A DNA stretch of 64,000 nt from the NCBI RefSeq assembly GCF_011386835.1, contig NC_088799.1:76341302-76405301 (forward strand). The letters run 5' to 3'. The translations under genes were made by a program, and so were the position numbers. The DNA is from Chrysemys picta bellii (taxonomy: Eukaryota > Chordata > Testudines > Emydidae). Each line of letters begins with the position of its first letter. The stretch's first letter is position 1. Shown here in pieces: positions 57,027 through 64,000 of this stretch. Below the pieces are notes generated by a model. The model searched no databases. It saw nothing but the letters and a program-made list of their open reading frames with translations, and had not been told where the DNA came from.

Positions 57027-57609
57027 TATCTTCTTTTATACAGTGCCTTTCATATTCAAAGTGCTCTGCAAAGTAATGAGCTAAACATTGATAGTTCAGT
57101 GACAACTGGATGTAGACAAATGGAGCAGCTAGAACTCAATCCATGGTAGCTTTCATGTAGTCTCCAATATTAGTTTGTTTTGTTATTAAAAGAAATGAAT
57201 GTAGCCAAAAAGGTGAACTTATTCCCTGCTATTTTTCATAAGTGCCATTAGGTTCTTAGCTCCCACATGGCCGATCCACCTAAGATGGGCAGAAGAAGGG
57301 ACCAGCACAAGGCATGAAAATACAGCAGTTCCATGGTTCAAGCAATCAGAAGAATTACTGTATAATTTTGTATAGAAGCTGCTGCTTCTATTACATTTAA
57401 TTACTTCTCCCTGTGGCTTTAAATTGATGGCAACTTCAAAATGAGAGCAGTTTCTGTTAAATGCCATTATTTTCCTCTGTGGTTTGTATGGTTAAGGTAA
57501 ATGATTATGGTTCTAGAGGAGACTTGTAACCCTAAGAACATCCCAGTGCCAGAGGACAAGGGCTCACTGGTACCAGTGAATGAGTTTCAACTGGCCTGTC
57601 CAATTCAGT
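57027..57609. other. Intergenic, unannotated
   Basis: No recognised repeat ends or genes. The left limit of the next repeat is uncertain. Confidence 0.35.
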
Positions 57610-58748
57610 GTAGCCCAACTTACTATGGTTATAATCCGTATCTAAAAGCTTCATGTCCTATGTCATTGGAAACCTATTAACTCACTGATCATTAATATTC
57701 TTTAGTGATGTGTGTATGCAGTGGCATTACGAGTTAGGGATATATGCTGGAATGATGACTAAAAGGTGTTTAAGCCAGGCATAACAGGGGCAGTTTGTAA
57801 ACAGGTTTGCCTTCTAGACAATGGAATGTATATTTCCTTCTCTGACCAGCCAAGTCATCAGGCTGAGATAATGAAGGCCCAATTACATAATTAGGTAAAC
57901 AGTGCTATCAAGCAGGGAGGAGACAGCTTCCAGCAGGGAAGAGAAACTTTATCTGGGCTATAAAGACGGGGTGTGAACCTCAAGTGATAAGCAATTAAAT
58001 CAGCTGATTGTATGCAATGTTACTGTATTATAAAAGTTTATCATGTGTGGTGTTTTATGAAAGCCACTGGTGATTAATATACACTGGTGATTAATATCAT
58101 TGTAAAATGTATGTATTACCATTATATAAGGAATTATGAATACTCATTGATATTAGGTTTTACAGATTGTGCCCTAACAGAGGGTGAAACAGATCTCTCC
58201 CGACAGGAGGGAATGTCACAGCTATTTTTCTGTCTCTTATTAAATTAAGGTTGGTGGAATCAAAATAATGGAAGCGCCATGTACATATGGGGGATGGGAC
58301 GCCCATAGGAAGGAGAATATAGCATGAGGTCATCCTGCTTCTTGAAACAAGATCATTGAATTTCGTAAAATGTAAGCAAATACAAAAGTATCTTCGGCAT
58401 CCATCACTAGACAGACACAAGGGAACAGAGCTCTTGCAAGCAGAGAAAAATGGGTCTTGTACTTGGTCCAGCATCTTCTACTTCTGGGGAAGGTCCTGAA
58501 TGAGGGAAAGTCAGCCATGGTTGGAAGGAAGAATGACTGGTGAGATAAACCATCATGACCAAACGCTGTACCTTGCTAGATTAAATTTTAGACTTTTAGA
58601 TGTGTGTTTTCATTTGTATTTACTTTTGTAACCATTTCTAACTTTATTCCCTTTACTTGGCATCACTTAATTTTTGTCCTATTGTTAATAAATTTGTTTT
58701 ATTTTTACTATCAATTAACTCAGTGCTGTATTTGAAGGGAAGGGTATG
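57610..58748 (+). mobile_element. LTR-type retroelement sequence, first part
   Basis: A recurrent reptile LTR-like sequence: CTATTAACTCACTGATCATT, GGCTATAAAGACGGGGTGTG (TATA-like), GGTGAGATAAACCATCATGA and a 3' GTTAATAAATTTGTTTTATT polyadenylation region. It is interrupted by the element at 58749-61462 and continues at 61463. A 17-bp tandem duplication (CACTGGTGATTAATAT) lies at 58066-58099. The left limit is approximate and the family is from memory. Confidence 0.4.
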
Positions 58749-59953
58749 TGTGACAGTGTACCCCATAAGGCTTTATGGGGAGGGGGTGCTTATAAATGTA
58801 TGTATGACATAACTGGAATACGTTTTGTGCTGCCTGTGCCATGTAATATATCTCCGTAAAGGTTATGGTCTACTATATCTATTCATCCTATTTGTACATA
58901 TATATCATTTTCTACTTGAGGTTAAGAATATGGGCTGTATGCTTGCTTGGTTTCTAAGTAAGCTTTGGGAGGCATTTGGTCAGCTTCTTTAGGAAGGAAT
59001 TCGCCAGGTTAAGTACCTGATCAGGAAACACTTGGAGAACAATGCATCTTGGAATGCTGCAATCCACATAAGAAGTCTTCCTGGAGACATGCAAGTTACC
59101 ATGTGGACAGTGGCTTCGGCCTGTAAAGACTGAGTCATGCAGGGACATGTGACCTGCCCAGGTGACTCCAGAACTCTATCTTGGAGCTGGACTTTGCATA
59201 GGAGGGAGGAGGGGGGTCTCCACCCACAAGAGAGAGTCTATTTAAACCCGTGGGAGACCCCTCCATTTTGTCTTCAGCTGGCTAAAGAAGGAGCCTCTCC
59301 ACACCCCCAGGATACTTGAAGGAAACTGGAACAAAGGACAGTAACTACAGGGGTTGTGAGTGATTGCTGGACCTAGGCTAAAAGGAGATTAGCCTGTAAA
59401 AGAGAGCATTCTGGTACTGGTGAGATTATCTGTATTTAGTTTGATTAGACATAGATTTGCGCATTTTATTTTATTTTGCTTGGTGACTTACTTTGTTCTG
59501 TGTGTTACTACTTGGAACCACTTAAATCCTATTTTCTGTATTTAATAAAATCACTTTTTATTTAATAATTTACTCAGAGTATGTATTAATACCTGGGGGA
59601 GCAAACAACTGTGCATATCTCTCTATCAGTGTTATAGAGGGTGAACAATTTATGAGTTTGCCCTGCATAAGCTTTATACAGGGTAAAATGGATTTATCTG
59701 GGTTTAGACCCCATTGGGAGTTGGGCATCTGAGTGCTAAAGACAAGCAAACTTCTGTAAGCTGTTTTCAGGTAAACTTGCAGCTTTGGGGCAAGTGATTC
59801 AGACCCTGGGTCTGTGTTGGAGCAGACGGGAGTGTCTGGCTCAGCAAGACAGGGTGCTGGAGTCCTGAACTGGCAGGGAAAACAGGAGCAGAGGTAGTCT
59901 TTGCACATCAGGTGGCAGCTCCCAAGGGGGTTTCTGTGATCCAACCCATCACA
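58749..59953 (+). mobile_element. LTR retroelement, 5' LTR
   Basis: 1,205 bp from TGTGACAGTG to CATCACA, TG-CA termini with TGTGA/TCACA inverted repeats. It contains a TATA-like TATTTAA at 59239 and AATAAA at 59544, the standard U3-R-U5 order on +. It is followed after one base by a primer binding site. The last 90 bp are about 92% identical to those of the 3' LTR by eye. Confidence 0.85.
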
Positions 59954-59954
59954 G

Positions 59955-59972
59955 TGGCGTAGTCGGCAGGAT
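59955..59972 (+). promoter_or_regulatory. Primer binding site, tRNA-Ser type
   Basis: TGGCGTAGTCGGCAGGAT is the reverse complement of the 3' end of vertebrate tRNA-Ser(AGA) including CCA, as I remember that tRNA, over all 18 bases. It starts two bases after the LTR end, the right place for minus-strand priming. Serine-primed retroviruses are rare; the ERV-S group is the known vertebrate example. Confidence 0.75.
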
Positions 59973-60834
59973 CTGTGCACAGCTGATTGCTTTGAGATAC
60001 TGGTAGTGATTTTAAGTGAGTTTTAAGTGTGGTGGCTGGAGAACAGACAAAGTGGTTACTGGTTTGTTATTTTCTGTTTGCTTATTTCGGGAAAGGGAAG
60101 TAGGGACAGAAAAGGAAGCAAAATAAGTAACAATGAAGCTCAAAAGAAGTTAAAACTACACAAGTTGCAAATTGCCCAGGAAGACTGAACAATGGGCGCT
60201 GGGAATGTCTCTGTTAACTAAGAAGCCCCTGAGCTGAGTGCATCTCAGTTTCAGTGAACTGCAGATGGGTGTGGCCCAACCTCTGTCTGTGCTGAAGCTG
60301 ACTGGAGTGTCTAATTTAGCAAGACAGGAGTGGAGGGGTGCCTGTTCTGGCAGGAGAGGGTTGTCTGTGGTATCCCAGCTCATTGAGTGATGGTCTCAAG
60401 GGAAGACAAATGGAAATTGATGTACAATTTGCCTGGGAAAAGGCTGACCTGGAAAAAGAAAAGGCTGCCCACCAGTCTGGAATTAAGAGACAAAGCAAGT
60501 AAGACCCAGAAGCATGACCTGGCTGTAATAGAGTGGAAGAGGTACACAGAGACATGTATCCTGGAGCTGGAAGTTGGGGTCCTGGTGACTGCTGCGGTGG
60601 GAACAAACCCCAAGGGCTCTAGCTGGAAGCAAGCCCAACCTGAGTGAAAGAGGGGGGATTTTGCTGGCCAGCTAAAGGTCTCTCATAGCTGGTAGCTGTG
60701 AGCCTACAGCTGGATCAGGGTCTCTTTCCCTTTTGGGGGACACAGGAGTGTCTGCCCCATAAGGGAGCCCAAAAACGAATTTTAGGTATACTGCCTCTGC
60801 CATGGTCAGTGTCCAAGTCTCTGGCAGTAAGTTC
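59973..60834 (+). mobile_element. LTR retroelement internal region, no gag-pol-env
   Basis: 862 bp lie between the primer site and the polypurine tract. No retroviral protein is encoded. The stretch around 60290-60385 resembles the U5 region of the element (ACTGGAGTGTCTAATTTAGC compared with GGGAGTGTCTGGCTCAGC near 59830), suggesting internal duplication or recombination. Non-coding copies move only by using proteins from another element. Confidence 0.65.
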
Positions 60835-60844
60835 AGGAGGAGGG
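60835..60844 (+). promoter_or_regulatory. Polypurine tract
   Basis: AGGAGGAGGG directly precedes the 3' LTR (TGTGACATTG), the normal position for plus-strand priming. Confidence 0.7.
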
Positions 60845-61462
60845 TGTGACATTGTGTAGTCTATATGGTTTTATAAAAACATGATAATAAGTGAATATAA
60901 TGTAACTGGGATATGCTTCGTGCAAAAGGTCTCTTGTAAGGTATCATTACAAAACTCATAATCTACTGAGTTTGATCATCCTATTTGTAGAAATGTACTA
61001 CTCTTGTATCTAAAACTAGAAATATAAAACATAACTCTGAGGGCCTATTGTAATTATGTAAAGTGTGGGCCATTAATGATGGTTTGGAATCTTGATGACT
61101 CCCATTAACCAGGACCATTGTCTGCAGATGGCTTTGTTTACCTGTTAGTCTTCCTGTATATGTGTGTGCTGGCAAGTGGGCAATGAAGTCATGCAGTGAC
61201 ATGTGATCATGTCACCTGAACTGGAATCCATCTTTAACCTGGTGCTTTTCCAGTGAGGGGGGGGTGGAAACCCAGAGGGACAAAGGGTTCCCGCCTTCTG
61301 CAAAAGATATATAAAGGGGTGGAAGAGAACAAAGTGGGAGAGGTGCCATCATGAAGAATCCCCTAGCTATCACCTGAGCTGGCAGGGAAAACAGGAGCAC
61401 AGGTAATCTTTGCACATAGGGTGGCAGCTCCCAAGCGGGTTTCTGTGATCCAACCCGTCACA
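60845..61462 (+). mobile_element. LTR retroelement, 3' LTR with internal deletion
   Basis: 618 bp from TGTGACATTG to CCGTCACA. U3 is about the same length as in the 5' LTR and has its own TATA box (TATATAAA at 61308), but the part after it is about 560 bp shorter, so R and the AATAAA are missing. The U3 halves have diverged strongly between the two LTRs. The flanks GTATG (58744-58748) and ATATG (61463-61467) are a 5-bp target duplication with one difference. Confidence 0.75.
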
Positions 61463-61850
61463 ATATGTTTACCCGAGTTAGGTTAATAATCAGTATTGTG
61501 CTTTTGTCTCTTTAAAGGAGCAACAAACCTTATTAGGTCTCTCAATTGTCCAGGGGAGGACTGGACACCAGGCACTTGATTTGGGGGAAACCAAAGGACT
61601 GGGAGTGTGTTGGGTCAGCTTGCTGGTTGTAATCAAGGCTGGTGGAAACCAGAGTGTGACTATACACAGGCTGCTGGGATCAGAGGTGCTGAACCAGGGC
61701 TGTCTAACACAAAGACACTCAGGGTGTGACCTGCATGCTTGTAGGCTGGTTGGGAACAGCCCAGGCTAGCAGCTGCAGCAGCAAAGCATTATAAGGCACC
61801 CAGGGTTACATGGTAAATGGTGACACAACCCCTTATTGGTCAGGATTGCA
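61463..61850 (+). mobile_element. LTR-type retroelement sequence, second part
   Basis: Resumes the sequence left at 58748: CAGTATTGTGCTTTTGTCTC, TTTAAAGGAGCAACAAACC, GGGAAACCAAAGGACTGGGA and GGTGACACAACCCCTTATTG. The family assignment is from memory, and the right limit near 61850 is approximate. Confidence 0.4.
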
Positions 61851-64000
61851 CCTCAAAGCCTGTCAAGGCTATAAGAGATAATGTTTTAAGAGCTCCCTGA
61901 ATAAAGCAGTCTTTCACAACTCACATAGTATCAAGTTCCAGTACTCTCCGAAAGCATTGCTTCCCAGACTGTGGGCTGCAGACCATTTTCTGGTGCTCTG
62001 TGAAGATTTGTCTGGTCACGCGGTGCTGGTTTTCCTCGTTTCAACTGCCATATCACATTAACACATAGAACACTTTCCTAGATTGGGTTTCCATGTCTGC
62101 AATTGATGTAGCTGCCTCTGAGATTTATTTAATGGCCCGTGGGAAGGGATTTGGTCCATGAGATCATCTCAGTTATGATATAGGCTACACGGTGATAATG
62201 TCTGAGAATCTGCTTGGGTCAGAAGCTGGGGGGGAGGGGGGCCTCCCAAGATGGTAAATAAAATGATGGAGTAAACTGATTTAGGACCCAAATCCATCTC
62301 CTAGTCAATTCAGTGGCAAGTCTCCCATTGTGCTTTGAAAAGAGACTTTGGTATTTTTAAAACTGATAATATGAATCTGAAAACTTTAATTTTTAGGAAA
62401 AATAATCTTTGTTTCATTGGTTTGTGTGTGCTGACCAATTTATACAATTCCTTGTGTGTAAATGTATCCAAAGGGGACAGGGGCTGGGGATGTAGGTAGG
62501 TGTAGTATACAGAAAACACACCCTGTGTTATGCTTTCTTAGAAACCTCATTCCACTTTTTGTTGTTTGACATCAGGACAAGCCAGTCTGCATAAATCTCT
62601 TTTTCTTATTGTCTCATCAGAACTCTGAAGATTTCCTGTGGCTCATATTGTGCCTGGTTTCTTGCCAAATATAGCAGCTACTAAGGCAAAGATTAAAGTT
62701 ATACACATAGCTGCTGCCTTTGTAGCGTTGTCTGATGCTATCCTTTCATACCAGCTGTTAATTAACATTACGGTGAATGCGAATGAGCTATTTCGAATGA
62801 TCAATACAGTGTAGATGGTTGTAGTACCAGTCCACAAAAAATTATATGAATGAGAAACTAAAATGAGCAGCTTTAATTAGAGGGAGCAAACATCCTGTTT
62901 GTGGCATGAGTAGACACAAATTCAAAGCTCAGTTCAGAACTTTCCCCCCAGATTATGCCAAATTCTGACCTCATGTACATCCGCTCAGCTCACATTGACT
63001 TTGATGTGTGGACACATATAAAGGAAAAATTTGGCTTCTTATACTCTGATGGCTTCCTCATTTCCTGTAACAAACATTACAGAAGTTCTGCAAACTGCAT
63101 CCAGCTATTCTGTTAGCTGACTGGTTTTGTGTATGGTCTATATAGGAAGCTATCATGTATTTAGTTCTATGGTGTTGGGACTCAGGCGGTCTTGAAGCCA
63201 GTTTAATGCAGGCTTCTGCCATTAGTACGCTTGTCAGCTTCAGCAAGAGACCAGCGTACAGAAATAGCCTCACAATATATGGCGATAAATCAATGGGACC
63301 ATTCGTGCCTACATTAAGCATGTGCAAAAGTTCTTTGTTGAATTATGGTCTATACTGTGAAGAGCTTATCTCAGTGCTGTTGGTGTATGCAGCTATTCAG
63401 CGTGCTTCACAGATGTGTCTGGTTGTTCTGAAGTTCTTGTGTTCTTTTCTGGTGATGTTTTTTTTTTACAGTAGCTGGATTTTGATGGTGCAGTACCTGT
63501 AAGTGTTGCTGGAAGATCATCCACGCTGTATGAAAGGCTGTGTGTTTCATGCAGTGCTATAGAGAAATCTTGGGAAAACATGATATTCTTGCCATTGTCA
63601 CTGATCCTTTTTTAACTAAAGCAGCTAAAACACCTGGACTGTCTTTATAGTTGTGGAACCACAGTGACACAGGGGTCATGGTCTTCTTGCCTGCAGATTT
63701 AGGGACGAGTAAGTATGTCATGTGCTCTTTCATTTTTCGGCTTCCTGGGTTTTGTTGGCATCTCAAATAAGGTTAGAACCTAGGATTTAAATAATGAAGC
63801 AGATGGAGGCAGCTCAGCACCTTCAGGCAGTCGTATTATATGAATATTTTCCAGCAACCTTTGTTCTTGCTTTCTTCTACTTATTCTTCAAGCTGTTATA
63901 GTTTTTTTTTTTACAGGGTCAGGAATCCCTCCTCCTGCGGAATGTCCCTCTCCCTGATTCTCAGTCAAGTTTTCCAGTTTAGTAAAAAATCCCCTAGGAT
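61851..64000. other. Window end, no recognised gene
   Basis: On the - strand, 62837-62643 reads MWTGTTTIYTVLIIRNSSFA and ends ITLIFALVAAIFGKKPGTI. It is hydrophobic and protein-like but short and without splice context. 63766-63058 (-) also contains open pieces in changing frames. They may be relics of an old mobile element. In mammals RPS6KA6 follows HDX in this direction, but no kinase exon is visible here. Confidence 0.3.

Noticed and set aside
1..64000. CRISPR arrays, bacterial operons, ribosome binding sites, tRNA or rRNA genes
   Set aside because: None seen. The sequence is vertebrate nuclear DNA; short tandem motifs are microsatellites or transposon parts, and the serine-tRNA match is only an 18-base primer site.
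61463..64000. Possible start of RPS6KA6, the mammalian neighbour of HDX
   Set aside because: No kinase motif, CpG-rich promoter or exon with splice sites is visible before the window ends.

Overview
This is vertebrate nuclear DNA, AT-rich, intron-bearing and crowded with interspersed repeats. CR1 LINE tails ending in TTCTTATG or TCTATG-type repeats, many Harbinger and hAT miniature elements and long LTRs all suggest a sauropsid. The repeat mix looks most like a turtle to me, but that is an inference from repeat families and is not proven by any species-diagnostic gene.

One host protein gene is recognisable: the 3' half of HDX (highly divergent homeobox) on the + strand. Six coding exons lie at 4180-4326, 17331-17538, 24692-24771, 27846-27929, 32829-32951 and 36507-36632. 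They join in frame to 255 codons plus a TGA stop. The first two exons carry the second homeodomain, which is split by a 13 kb intron. The later exons carry an acidic linker with a candidate SUMO site, a charged coiled-coil-like segment and the C-terminal tail. The first homeodomain lies upstream of the window. Most of the remaining lines of open frame are chance frames in introns or repeats.

The HDX introns hold most of the structured mobile DNA. There are two related hAT miniatures with perfect 8-bp target duplications that share an identical 162-bp core, and an LTR-like stretch near 7.1-8.05 kb. A 4.1-kb PIF/Harbinger transposon (11833-15976) has terminal inverted repeats, a TTG target duplication, a 380-codon DDE transposase, a two-exon Myb-like gene on the opposite strand and an unexplained third open frame. 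A cluster of Harbinger miniatures with related termini (23.1-24.2, 33.1, 49.6 and 52.2 kb) suggests that one transposase lineage mobilised many of them. Larger hAT elements and a 963-bp element with a 9-bp target duplication complete this part.

Downstream of HDX (36.6-64 kb) no host gene is supported. This part contains CR1 fragments and a DNA-transposon-like element (46557-48965). That element encodes a zinc-finger plus DDE-like protein broken only by three in-frame TAA codons. Further right are a degraded CR1 with a Harbinger miniature inside it, a 1.2-kb solo LTR-like element, and an internally deleted LTR retroelement (58749-61462) with a serine-tRNA primer binding site, nested inside another LTR-type repeat. 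The most unusual items are the 46.5-49 kb element, the third Harbinger frame, and a block at 34523-34913 in which consecutive segments recur inverted but in the original order.
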